DNA of 64,000 nucleotides from Merluccius polli. Lineage: Eukaryota; Chordata; Actinopteri; Gadiformes; Merlucciidae. How positions within the stretch are numbered: the stretch's first letter is position 1; each line of letters opens with the position of its first letter. Positions 53,411-64,000 of the stretch are shown one piece after another. Position numbers and translations under genes: made by a program. The stretch covers positions 88,501-152,500 of the forward strand of contig JAOPHQ010002309.1 of the NCBI GenBank assembly GCA_030340625.1, read 5' to 3'. The notes under the pieces are model-generated. The model saw only the letters and a list, made by a program, of their open reading frames with translations, was not told the origin of the DNA and searched no databases.

Positions 53411-55292
53411 CCCATGACTGTTCTGTCAGTCCCACCAAGCAGAGTACGGTACCCCCTCCCACACCTATTATAGCTACAAGTAAAGTCAACTACCTTCCAC
53501 CTCGGAGAAAAGAAAGACTTTTGAACCTGATTGGTAAGAGATGTCTCATCCATTGCCAGCTGGATGCCGTTCCAGTAGAAGCATTGTGGGACACGGGCGC
53601 CCAGGCATGCGTCATTAATGAGGAATGGAGAAAACTGAAATTACCACATCACACGGTGAGACCTCTTGATGAACTGTTGGGGTCAGAGCAGCTGATTGGA
53701 GTGGCGGCGAACCAGACACAAATACCCTTCCTGGGTTGGGTGGAGGTAAGATTCAGACTAGGCAGAGACTCAGCTCTTCAAGAGCCACTGTTAGTGCCCA
53801 TCCTTGTGTCTAGTGACACAAATGTAGCAGAACAGCCGATAATTGGCTACAATGTAATAGAGGAAGTAGTAGGTGAGGTGGCCATGCAAAACACAAAGTC
53901 GGAGACCATCCATGAAGTGTGTAAAGCCTTTTCTGTAACATTCAAAACAGCACAAGCAATGCTAAAACTAATCCAGACCTCAGATAGTGATGGAGATGTA
54001 GGCATTGTGCACACAGGAAAAAGAAGAATCAAGTTAGCTGCTGAACAGGTCACCATGGTTACTGTCAAAGCAAATGCTGGGGCCCAGTTTCGAGGCCAGG
54101 ACCTTCTTTTAGTTCCTAGTGAAGAGCCTGCACTACCAGAGAGTGTCACTGTTGAGCAGGGGCTCATCACCATCCCTAATGATAGGACAGGATATGTTCA
54201 AATCCCCATTGCTAACACAAATAAACAGGACATTACCCTGAACCAGCGCACAGTCCTTGGTCAATTACAAACATTTAAGACCACTTATGCTGTTAAAACA
54301 GAAGAGAACAATTTGGGTGAGAAAGACAAACAGCGGGAAAGTAAACAAAGTGACCCAGTACCAAATGAAATGAAGAATCAAATAATTGATGACAAGACAA
54401 AAAACCCAAAACCAGATCAGTGGGATCCCCAAGTTGACCTCAGTCACTTAAGTGAGGCCCAAAGAGAGACAGTGAGACAGTTACTGAGAGAGGAGTGTCA
54501 TGTGTTTACCTTTAATGATGATGATATAGGCTTTATTCCTTCTTTGAAGCTCCACATCACCCTACATGACACGACCCCAGTAAAGAAAACGTATATGTCA
54601 GTCCCAAAACCACTACATCAGGAAGTCAAAGAGTATCTGCAGGACCTGCTAAACCGAGGTTGGATAAAGCAGTCACGTTCACCATATGCATCACCAGTCG
54701 TATGCGTGAGGAAGAAAGATGGATCTTTAAGGTTGTGTTGTGACTACAGAGAGTTAAACAGAAAATCAGTCCATGATTGTCACCCCATCCCCCGCATCCA
54801 AGACATGCTTGACTCACTTACCGGAAGCTCCTGGTTCTCCGTGCTGGATCAAGGGAAGGCTTACCACAAAGGGTCTGTGGATGAGGAAAGCCAACCCCTG
54901 ACTGCTTTCATAACACCTTGGGGCCTCTACCACTGGGTAAGAATTCCATTTGGTTTGAGTGCAGCCCCCGCAGAGTTCCAGAGAAACATGGAAGAGTGTT
55001 TAGTGGGCCTGAGGGATGTCATGTGTCAACCATACCTGGACGACAACCTCGTTCACAGCCAAAACTTTGAAAACCATGTCCATAACATGCGAACTGTGTT
55101 GCAGAGATATCGAAAACACGGAGTGAAGCTCAGTCCACGCAAATGTGAAGTGTTTAAGAGGAAAGTGAGGTTTCTGGGGCGTATGGTGTCTGGCTCTTTT
55201 AATGCCAGTCAAAGCATTAAAAGAGACAACGCCCAAAACTGTTGGAGATTTGAGAAAAATGCTTGGATTTCTGTCATATTACAGGACATATG
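53378..55292 (+). pseudogene. Pol of the long-LTR Gypsy: protease and reverse transcriptase
   Basis: Read in the -1 frame after the heptamer. Protease: VPVEALWDTGAQACVINEEW, with the DTG at 53590-53598. RT: KSVHDCHPIPRIQDMLDSLT, SWFSVLDQGKAYHKG, TPWGLYHWVRIPFGLSAAPA, EFQRNMEECL, and the catalytic Y-L-D-D at 55033-55044. Close to 55200 an indel shifts the frame so that KALKETTPKTVGDLRKMLGF and LSYYRTY are read in another phase; the 9-bp-TSD element then interrupts at 55293. All catalytic boxes seen are intact. Confidence 0.9.
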
Positions 55293-55813
55293 TAGCCTGG
55301 CAAGCCAGACCCACATCAGAAAGATGTAAGGTCTGGCTCAGCTCCATTGGCAGTGTGGGCGGGATAAACGGTTGTCTTTCAAGTTCCCTCTGCACGCAAT
55401 AGGATAGCGCTACAACCAATCAGAGCAACGAAGATGGTGACGTAGTCAGAGCGACGGCTCTGACTACGTAATTAATCAAAACTCCGAATACATATTTATT
55501 TTCGAGGAAAGAATTCAGTGCCGTTCTTTGTTCTTTTCTCAAATAAAATGTTAACTTCAAGTCTTGAAGAGTCGCGGCCAAAGCCGAGTCGAAAGACAGC
55601 CGTTTGCCAGCAGCAGCAGCCATTGTTTACCTAACACGGAACAGTCGCAAATCTGTCGTCATGGTAGCCCGGCTTTCGACTCCGCCCCTCACGCTGTGAT
55701 TGGTCTGACATACTTGGTGTTTCCAGCACCAAAAAGCCGACGGAGCCATGCTAGACCTACCTAGCTGCCAAATAAATTTGCTGCCGCTAGGGGGTGTCTA
55801 GAGTTCTAGGCTA
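55293..55813. mobile_element. TIR element with 9-bp target duplication, family TAGCCTGGCAAGCCAG (copy 2)
   Basis: 521 bp, about 90% or more identical by eye to 45099-45618 and in the same orientation. GGACATATG is duplicated exactly at 55284-55292 and 55814-55822. It interrupts pol between RT and RNase H. The insert of 530 bp in total shifts the frame. Confidence 0.9.
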
Positions 55814-55822
55814 GGACATATG

Positions 55823-58437
55823 TACCAAACTTCTCCAAAATCGCAAAGCCTCTCTACCAGCTGCTCTCTGCCTCTCCTGTGGACGTGTCACCTGTCGAGT
55901 CCAAATATAGGAAGAAAGTCACCACCACCAAAAGCAAAGGTAACCTTCCCCCTAACACTCCCATACACTGGACACCCGCACATGAGGAGACACTGATCTT
56001 TCTCATTGATAAACTAATCGAGCCTCCCATCCTCGGGTACCCAGATCTCACACAACCCTTTACCCTCCATTGTGATGCATCCCAGGAGGGATTGGGTGCT
56101 GTACTTCGTCAAAGACAAAACGGGAAAATTGCAGTAATTGGCTATGGCTCCAGAACACCAACGCCACCAGAGAAGAATTACCACATGCACTCAGGGAAGT
56201 TGGAATTCTTGGCACTAAAATGGGCAATATGTGAACGTTTCCGGGATTATCTGTATCATGCCCCACACTTCCTTGTTTATACAGACAATAACCCCTTAAC
56301 TTACGTCCTGTCGACAGCCAAGCTCAACGCCACAGGTCACAGGTGGGTTGCTGAACTTGCAGATTTCAACTTTTCTATAAAGTACAGACCCGGTAAAAAC
56401 AATGCTGATGCAGACGGCCTCTCCCGTATGCCACTGGACATAAAGGAATTCATGCAACAGTGTACGGAGGAAGTGAACCAAGAGGTGATCAGTGCGTCTG
56501 TTCAGGGAGTTATAGTGCAGAAAGACACTCCACCAGCCTGGATAACTACAGCTCACATAAACACATTGGACTTGGTGAGTGATGCAAGTTTACCTACCTT
56601 AACTAAACCATTAACAGCAGAGCAGATTAAAGAGAGTCAAGAAAGAGACCCCGTCATTGGTCGAGTTCTGCAGTACAAAAAGAACAACCAGCGCCCTTCC
56701 AGAAAGTCTCTCAAAAGTGAATCTGCAGATGTAAGAGTCTTACTGAGACAGTGGCAAAAACTGTGTGTCAATGATGGAATTCTTTACAGAAAGGCAGGAG
56801 ATAAATGTCAGCTTGTCCTACCAAGAGAGCATCATCAAACAGTGTTTCATGAGTTACACAAAGAAATGGGACATCTGGGGGTTGAGAGGACTCTGAACCT
56901 GATATGTGACAGATTTTATTGGGCTAGGATGTACAGGTACACTGAACATTTTGTGACCCAAGTGTGTGAGTGCCTTAAAGCAAAGTGGCCACACAAAGCC
57001 ACCAGAGCCCCTATGATATCCATTGTCACCACCCGCCCCTTTGAACTAGTTTCCATAGACTTTTTGCATTTGCAGACCTGTAAGCAAGGATTTGAGTATA
57101 TTCTTGTTGTAGTTGATCACTACACTCGTTTTGCCCATGCCTACGCCACTAGAAACAAATCTGCAAAAACTGTGGTTGAGAAATTGTTCAACGATTTTGC
57201 TCTTCGCTTTGGGTTCCCAGAGAAAATCCACCACGATATGGGCAGAGAATTTGAAAATCACCTGATGGACCAGCTGCAAAAGTGTTGTGCTGTTCGAGGC
57301 TCTCACACCACCTGCTATCACCCACAAGGAAACGGGCAGGTGGAGCGCTTCAATAGGACTCTACTGTCAATGCTACGCACTCTCACACACACACAAAAGG
57401 CTGACTGGAAAAGCTCATTACCCAAGATGGTGCATGCCTACAACTGTACCCGCAGTGGCACCACTGGGTTTTCTCCCTATTACCTGCTTTATGGCCGTTC
57501 TCCCCGTCTACCAATAGACCTGCTCTTCAACCTGCAACCCACTGAGACAAAAGAAAGTTATGCAGAGTATGTTCGGAACTGGCAAACCAGAATGCAGCAA
57601 GCCTATGAAATCGCTTCAAAAACAGCTGCACAAGAAGCGGCTCGAGGCAAAAAGGGGTATGATAAAAGAGTTCACGGATCTGACCTGCAACCGGGTGGGC
57701 GAGTGCTTGTTCGTAACCTGTCTGAAAGAGGGGGGCCGGGAAAACTGAGATCCTATTGGGAAAGTAAAGTCCATGTCATCGTGAAGAGAAGGAGCAGTGA
57801 TAGTCCGGTCTATGAGGTGATACCAGAGGGAGGAGGCAAGAGTCGTGTGTTACATCGAAACCTCATACTCCCATGTGATAGTCTGCCTCTAGACAAACCT
57901 GAAACAGGCTCAAGACAGGACAAAAAGGGAAACCAGACACAAACAAGAACAAGGAAACATCACACAAGCAGGCAAGGGGAGAAGTCAGACAGTGAAGGCA
58001 GTGAAGACGGCGAGCTGGTATGCCGATTTCCATGCCACCAACAACCAAGTCAGAGAACTGCAAGCATGAATCCACATGCAGAGCCATTCTTTCCAGACCT
58101 GGAAATACAAGAGCGAGAGCAAGAACAAGAGGCAAGAGAGGCAGACATAATGGACATCATTCCAGGAGCGGATGATGACAACGCGGTTGAGCCTGGAGAG
58201 AGCCTACAAGAGTCATCGGAGGAAGCAGCATCGGAGGAAGCAGCATCAGAGGACGATGATCCGGATCCCCCGCCTGCTGTCAACTACCGGCAACGAGAGA
58301 GACGGCGACCAAAGAGGTTGACCTATGGAGTCCTAGGTGAACCAACACTGGTGGAAGTTGCTGTCGAGAAGCTGCAAGTGAGTATGTCTCCAGCCTGCAG
58401 AAGACTGTGGCAGCCCTGGGACAGTTCCAGAGATTGA
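55823..58437 (+). pseudogene. Pol of the long-LTR Gypsy: RNase H and integrase
   Basis: Resumes after the insertion. RNase H: HCDASQEGLGAVLRQRQNGK, KLEFLALKWAICERFRDYLY, TDNNPLTYVLSTAKLNATGH, and RPGKNNADADGLSRMP. Integrase: HHQTVFHELHKEMGHLGVER with CECLK as the zinc-binding part, then VSIDFLHLQ, HHDMGREFENHLMD and HPQGNGQVERFNRTLLSMLR for D, D and E, and SGTTGFSPYYLLYGRSPRLP. A basic linker follows, and then an acidic tail (EEAASEEAASEDDDPDPPPA) with RERRRPKRLTYG near the end. No stop interrupts 55823-58437. Function is lost only through the upstream breaks. Confidence 0.92.
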
Positions 58438-58887
58438 GGTAAAGAGTCGAGTCACACTGCATAAAGACAAAGAAATGTGAAATGGACATTGAGAAATAAA
58501 CTGATTTCTTGGAGGAAAATGGTCTAAGGGATAGATAATCCCATTACAACATATTGGGCTTAAATTGTAAATCAAAGGGACTGGTAACAGACTAAAAGAA
58601 CTGTGGCTGAAATTGGAGTTCTGTTACACTTGATTGTTAATCTGATTAGATTTAAGGTTTACTGTAACTGGACATGTGTGGTATAACCTAATGGGAACGT
58701 ACCCTGGGATAAAGTTGGCACTATCATAATGGTACATGTTAGATTACAACTGTAATTATGGTCTAAAGTGAAGTGCTGAGTAAGGGTAATACCACGAAAA
58801 TTCAGTAAAGGATAGTCAATATGTGTGTGAAGTGAAACACTCTTAAGTGACGAAATGTCCGGAGACATCTAAAATTCAGGGGGAGAG

Positions 58888-59963
58888 TGTGGGGCAATGG
58901 GTCTGTTGACGCTCCTTGAACTGAGTATTTCTTTGATTCAATGTAAGAGTTGTATACATTTTCCAGTGTATGCGTTTTCTACATGTTTCATATGTTACAT
59001 TTATTATTTGTGGTTCAAATGCAGTGTTGTGTGTCAGTGTGGTTTTGAAGGTGTGGTACCCAGGGGTCGCCAGTAGGTGGCAGGTGCGCTACCGTAGCGG
59101 CATGGTTGCTGGGAGGTCACAGGGTGAAGATCTCACGTGGTTGCGTTAGATGGTGAGATTTCCGGTATAGGAACGCAACCGAGGAGCGCTGTGTGGCCAT
59201 TGTTGACTTGCGTTCCATTTTCTTGCATTTCGCAGGTGAGCCGTTGATATTGGGTTTGAAGCGGGGAGTGGAGAGAATGTTTGCGCTGTATATTGATAGC
59301 ACTGTGTTATGTTGGGGGTGTTTGTGGCGGCTCACCGCATCACCGTCTTAATTGGCCAGTTGGCAGCGGACGTGGTGTTGCGGCCGCCATGTGGGGGTGG
59401 TGGTACGGGCGCGTGGCAGATGCGTCGGACAGGTGAGCCCTTACGAGGGAGCCCGCTGCTCATGTGGTGATTTCGGGTACTGTTAGTGGCCGTTTATGAA
59501 GATTCATTAAGAAACTGGGGTTGTACTGTTATATTGCCTGGGTGGAAATACGAAGTGGTTTAAACTGCATTTAACCATTGTGTTCTATTGAATTGATTCT
59601 GTGGGCAATAGTAGAATGTTTATTAATATTAGAAGGTCTACTGTAATACAAGTTAGCTTTAATTCAGGTCTGATAATATATTAAGCCCATTTAACACTTC
59701 AAATTATTATTTGGTTATATATATATTTTATGATGTGTTTATATTGGATAATTAGGCAGTGTATCCTGTACTATTATTATTATGTATTATTTCAGATACT
59801 TGTAACGTAACTGTTAAACATATTACACATTAGAGTTTCAGAGATGGTGTAATACTTTATTTATGTTGTTTTGTTATTATTTTGATGGCGTTAGATGGTG
59901 AGATTTCCGGTATAGGAACGCAACCGAGGAGCGCTGTGTGACCATTGTTGACTTGCGTTGACT
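58888..59963 (+). repeat. 3' LTR of the long-LTR Gypsy, truncated
   Basis: Starts TGTGGGGCAATGGGTC and follows the 5' LTR with small changes: extra bases after GGCAATG, and a much shorter TA tract at 59716-59728. It ends after TTGACTTGCGTTGACTT near 59963, about 80-90 bp before the expected end, so the poly(A) signal is lost. The internal direct repeat is present here too (59143-59235 and 59888-59963). Confidence 0.85.
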
Positions 59964-60076
59964 TACGTTGAGAAAAATAGCGCTTTTCTGCCTCTGCACT
60001 GGTCTCACATTTGGGCTTATTCTGACAAAACGGTAGCACGTATCAGAAAATAAACGAGACCATCATCATTGTAAGG

Positions 60077-61045
60077 CAGGGGTCGGGAACCTTTTTGCCT
60101 TGAGAGCCACTTTTACAAAAAAAAAAAAAAAAAATCTCAGAAGAGCCACATAAAGACGGTTACAAGCAAAAGTTTGGATATTTAACTTACATAGGATATG
60201 TTGCTGCAAATTGTGCATGGAGTGTCGAAGTGGCGGTTAACACTGCATCGTTTCCACTGGCGTAACAACATGATGATAGGCCCCGGCGCGGTTGTTGACG
60301 GAGGGGGGGGGGGGGGGTGCTGCGCGATTGTTGACCGGGGGGGGGCTCTCCCCCTGGGCCCCCGGTGTGCACCGTCGATAGTTGACGCCACTGATCGTTT
60401 CATGGACACAAATCGCTTCCACCCCCACCATCTGTCTATCGGCTGAAATTCGGACTTTCTTTCGGGCTTTTGTCTTTTAACATTTGTTCGCCAGGTGGAC
60501 TGCCACGGGCCCCCATCCCCCCAGACTGTCATAAAAATAAAAAGAAGTATTTGGCCACCGGGGTGTGTTACGCCCCCCCCCCCCCCCGGTCGTCTTCGGA
60601 CCGGGGTGTGTTACGCGCCCCCCCCCCCCCCCCCGCGCTCTTCGGTGTGTTCCGCCCCCCCGGTCTTCGACCGGTTGTACGCCCCCCCCCCCCCCCCCGG
60701 TCGGTCTTCGACCGGGTGTGTTACGCGCATCCCGCGCATTACTCAGATAGACTGTAACTGCCTATTTGCCACGAAGCCTTGTCATATAGGGCCAGCGTGC
60801 GTGCGTGTGTGTGTGCGTGTTGGGAGAGTCGGGTTGATTAAAAAAAATACGGTTTTCTCCGAATGTAATGACGTGTTTCAATCGACACAGCTCTCCCCTA
60901 GTATTGACTGTTATTTTAGCATTATATTAGACAGTCTGATTCCTTGATTACATTTTTTTCCCCCCTCAACTAATTTCGTCCGAGAGCCCCGGCCGTCGGC
61001 AAAAGAGCCACATGTGGCTCGCGAGCCATAGGTTCCCGACCCCTG
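60077..61045. mobile_element. Non-autonomous hAT, ends CAGGGGTCGGGAACC, with poly-G/poly-C cassettes
   Basis: 969 bp from CAGGGGTCGGGAACCTTTTT to GGTTCCCGACCCCTG, with TTGTAAGG duplicated exactly at 60069-60076 and 61046-61053. Near the ends are GAGAGCCAC and GTGGCTC motifs, as in the CAGGGGTGGCCAACC family. A poly-G cassette lies at 60290-60355 (GTTGTTGACGGAGGGGG, GCGCGATTGTTGACC) and a series of poly-C units at 60570-60732 (GTCTTCGACCGG, GGGGTGTGTTACGC). No transposase is seen. Confidence 0.92.
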
Positions 61046-61969
61046 TTGTAAGGACTTCCTGAACGATTTGGTGTTTCTACAGTGTTTTTCTAGAGTAAAT
61101 ATTGTGGACACACTTGCAAGTTTAAAACAGAGGTCCGTTCTGCTTCTCTCAGAAAATATTTGTATTGGAGTTAATGAGGAGAAGAGACAGACTGGCCGCA
61201 CTTAGAGGCTGCTAATTCAAATTCTGTAAGTCTCTCTGATTTTTTGAGCACATTGTGAGACAGAACAAGTGTGTCTACAAATTTGGAAAAAAATCATGTG
61301 TGTACAGTGTAAATTGTGGCCAGGAGCAGCGTGGAAAGAGAAAAAATCTGGATTAATTTTGAGCTCTCTCCCACTCTAACTGCACTCTGACATGAACATT
61401 CCTCGCAATACACACCCATTATAATCTCATTTCTCCCAAAATGATCATGGTCATTGATCAGTGATTGATTAAAAACGATATGACGTATCAAAACGTGGAA
61501 TAATACACCAAATACACAAGACTTGTGTCTACTGTTTAAAGGTTAAATTGAGTTTCTAGGTGAAAGTAGCAGACAGCAGTAGGCAGTACGAAAAGTCTTG
61601 TTTTTTTTACCTCCTCCCATTCATTCTCTATGGGACTTTTTTCGCTGTTTTTCGCGACTTACGTCGCGAAAAATTCGTATTATTTTCACAAAAGTCTTAG
61701 CACACTTGCCCCGGAAGAGCCGCACGTTTTGATACCTTTTTTGTGTATGTGTGACCAAAGCTGCGGGCGGAGAAGTCGACCGAAAAAACGTGTAAGAAAC
61801 GTAAGAATAACTAGAAAATTTCTAAAGAAATTTTGAGTGTGCCTGGCTCTGGCCCAGTCGTCCCCATATATTATTGAGGAAGTCATGTAAGTCATGCAAG
61901 AAAATCAAGCAGGTGCTGGTGTAGAGTAGAGTTAAGCGAGAGGGCAGTAATGATCTTCAATGTTGTCTG

Positions 61970-62160
61970 CACACACACACACACACACGTGATGATCTTG
62001 CATGTTGTCTGTACACACACACACACACACACACAAATCAAGTCAAGTAATCAAGATACAGTACAGTTTTATGTGTGTGTGTGCGCGCGGATGAAACAGC
62101 GCGTTCTCCTGTGTGTGTGTGTGTGTGTGTGTGTGCACGCGGATGAAACAGCGCATTCTC

Positions 62161-62195
<35 letters not shown>

Positions 62196-62200
62196 CGCGT
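61970..62200. repeat. (CA)n and (GT)n microsatellites with a 50-bp repeat
   Basis: CA tracts at about 61971-61988 and 62012-62034, GT tracts at 62070-62195. Between GT tracts GCGGATGAAACAGCGC(G/A)TTC is repeated. The last GT tract is followed by TTTTAACACACCACCGTGGA, a diverged cassette core. Confidence 0.9.
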
Positions 62201-62299
62201 GGGTTTTAACACACCACCGTGGACCTGTATTTGAGATTCAAAACGGTGAATCTCACCAGAAGCAGTTCCCGTTCACCGCCGCCATCATAAAGCTGTTTT

Positions 62300-62735
62300 C
62301 CTGTGTAGCTTAATAAACGCAAAAAAAAAAAAAAATAAATAAAAAAATTTATTTACATTTCTTTTGAATTAATTAATTAATTAATTAAAAAAAAAAAAAA
62401 AAAAGCTTGATAAACGCGGAAGAGCAGATCGGCGTTGACCAATAGGAGTTCTCTTGTATCCGCCGTCCAATCAGTGTGTAGTTTGATAAACGCAAAAAAA
62501 AAAAAAAAAAAAAAATTTAATTAAAGAAAAAAAAAAAAATTAATTTTTTTTAAATTAATTAATTAAAAAAAAAAAAAAAAAAAATGTAATTAATTAATTT
62601 AAAAAATATATATTTAATTTAAAAAAAGAAATGGAATTAATTAATTAATTAATAAAAAATAAACATAAAAATAAAAAAAGCTTGATAAACGCGGAAGAGC
62701 AGATCGGCGTTGACCAATAGGAGTCCTCTTGTATG
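62300..62735. repeat. AT-rich tandem duplication with (TTAA)n
   Basis: AGCTTGATAAACGCGGAAGA and GCGTTGACCAATAGGAGT occur at 62403-62459 and again at 62678-62735, about 275 bp apart, separated by A and TTAA tracts. Strong local inverted repeats of AATTAATT are present. Confidence 0.85.
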
Positions 62736-64000
62736 AATATATGAATACATGCTACTTCTACTAATACGAACAGTCGAACAGTTTGATATATAATATGTCG
62801 GTGTAGCTTACACTTGCAAGACACACTTGCAAGTTTAAAACAGGGGTCCGTTCTGCTTCTCTCTGAAAATATTTGAAAATATTTGTATTGCAGTCAATGG
62901 GGAGAAGAGACAGACTGGCCGCACTTAGAGGCTGCTAATTCAAATTCTGTAAGTCTCTCTGATGTTTTGAGCACATCGTGAGAGACAGAACAAGTATGTC
63001 TACAAAACTGGAAAAAATCATGTGTGTAAAATGTAAACTGTGGCCAGGAGCAGCGTGGAAAGAGACAAAATCTGGATTAATTTTGGGCTCTCTCCCACTC
63101 TAACCTGCACTCTGACACGAACATGCTACTTCTACTAATACAGTAGTCATAGAAACGGGTTACACAGCCGCCCCTCCCCCCACTACTCCAGTGGGGGGAG
63201 GGGGCGGCTGCGCGTGTGTATTGATTGCCAACTGCCACTTTGTCCCTCACTCTGCTTCTCTCCAAACTGCCACTATTCTCTATGAGGAAAGCAGGGCTGG
63301 CTTCAAACGGTCTAACTCATAAAGTATACATGTCACAGCTTAGATATTTACACCGTAGGAATCCCGGGATTCAGGCGAACAGTTTGATATATAATATGTC
63401 TGTGTAGCTTACACTTGCAAGACACACTTGCAAGTTTAAAACAGGGGTCCGTTCTGCTTCTCTCTGAAAATATTTGTATTGCAGTCAATGAGGAGAAGAG
63501 ACAGACTGGCCGCACTTAGAGGCTGCTAATTCAAATTCTGTAAGTCTCTCTGATTTTTTGAGCACATTGTGAGAGACAGAACAAGTATGTCTACACAACT
63601 GGAAAAAATCATGTGTGTAAAGTGTAAACTGTGGCCAGGAGCAGCGTGGAAAGAGAAAAAAACTGGATTAATTTTGGGCTCTCTCCCACTCTAACCTGCA
63701 CTCTGGCGGGAAAAGGCGGGAACATTCCTCGCAATACACACCCATTATAATCTCATTATTTCTCCAAAAATGATCATGGTCATTGATCAGTGATTGATTA
63801 AAAACGATATGACCTATCAAAACGTGGAATAGTACACCAAATACACAAGACTTGTGTCTACTGTTTAATGTTCAAATTGATTTTCTAGCTGAAAGTATGC
63901 CGGAGCAGCAGACAGCAGTAGGCAGTACGAAAAGTCTTGTTTTTTTTTACCTCCTCCCATTCATTCTCTATGGGACTTTTTTCGCTGTTTTTCGCGACTT

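Larger units (their letters stand above)
50666..59963 (+). mobile_element. Long-LTR Ty3/Gypsy retrotransposon with gag-pol frameshift site
   Basis: The 5' LTR at 50666-51841 and a 3' LTR from 58888 to about 59963 (truncated) flank gag (51929-53410) and pol (from the frameshift to 58437). A purine tract (AATTCAGGGGGAGAG) precedes the 3' LTR. Pol order is PR-RT-RH-INT. A copy of the 9-bp-TSD element sits in pol at 55293-55813, and a small indel near 55200 also breaks the frame. The end of the 3' LTR, which should hold the poly(A) signal, is missing. The clade within Ty3/Gypsy was not determined. Confidence 0.92.
61054..64000. repeat. Region of 600-bp repeats, microsatellites and an AT-rich tandem duplication
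   Basis: A unit with CACTTGCAAGTTTAAAACAG, AGACTGGCCGCACTTAGAGG and GTGGCCAGGAGCAGCGTGGA appears at about 61110-61660, 62810-63127 and 63422-64000. The last continues to the window end with TATGGGACTTTTTTCGCTG. Copies 2 and 3 share their upstream part (GAACAGTTTGATATATAATA) at 62774 and 63376, which gives a period of about 600 bp. No coding sequence was recognised. Confidence 0.75.

Overview
The window reads as a repeat-dense stretch of a vertebrate genome, almost certainly a teleost fish. The basis is the mix of element types (BEL/Pao, a Gmr1-like Gypsy, several PIF/Harbinger and hAT elements, L1 and CR1/L2/Rex1-like LINEs, a 5S-derived SINE, EnSpm-like remnants). I see no intact host gene. 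The only host-like coding traces are decayed fragments: a HECT-ligase-like (G2E3-like) pseudogene on the minus strand near 32.2-33.0 kb, one ABC-transporter exon at 36.04 kb, and a weak BEN-type gene remnant near 16 kb.

Layout. 0-3.9 kb: the 3' half of a BEL/Pao element whose pol is split by a 457-bp hAT with a perfect 8-bp target duplication (TSD). 3.9-7.3 kb: a 5'-truncated L1 split by a second, inverted copy of the same hAT family. 7.9-12.7 kb: a complete minus-strand Gmr1-like Ty3/Gypsy element (order Gag/SCAN-PR-INT-RT-RH) with two LTRs and a GGTT TSD. 12.7-14.4 kb: a degenerate EnSpm/CACTA-like transposase. 15.3-15.8 kb: a LINE tail. 17.4, 19.6, 30.9 and 31.6 kb: four solo LTRs, each with a perfect 5-bp TSD. 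21.5-30.8 kb: a minus-strand LINE carrying a four-deep nest (LINE, Harbinger-like element A, Harbinger B with a nearly intact transposase, and two hATs inside B). 33.0-35.2 kb: a 5S-derived SINE and an inverted and tandem repeat cluster. 37.5-41.8 kb: a complete recent Gypsy with LTRs about 98.5% identical. 42.9 kb: a hAT. 45.1 and 55.3 kb: two copies of a TIR element with 9-bp TSDs. 46.7-48.2 kb: a foldback element with (AAAT)n-rich arms, itself split by a TAA-TSD MITE. 48.2-50.2 kb: a decayed third Harbinger. 50.7-60.0 kb: a long-LTR Gypsy whose gag and pol are joined by a well-formed predicted -1 frameshift site. 60.1 kb: another hAT. 61-64 kb: dispersed and tandem unclassified repeats.

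The most unusual theme is a GC-rich cassette made of a short core (TAACACACCGCGGACCTACG or a diverged GCGCGATTGTTGAC form) separated by long poly-G runs. It lies inside non-autonomous hAT elements with at least four different terminal sequences, while a diverged core sits next to (GT)n tracts elsewhere. Cassette exchange between hAT families, or a tandem repeat that preferentially occupies hAT interiors, is the observation most worth testing. All boundaries, TSDs and frames were read by eye. Family names rest on motif recognition and no search was run.
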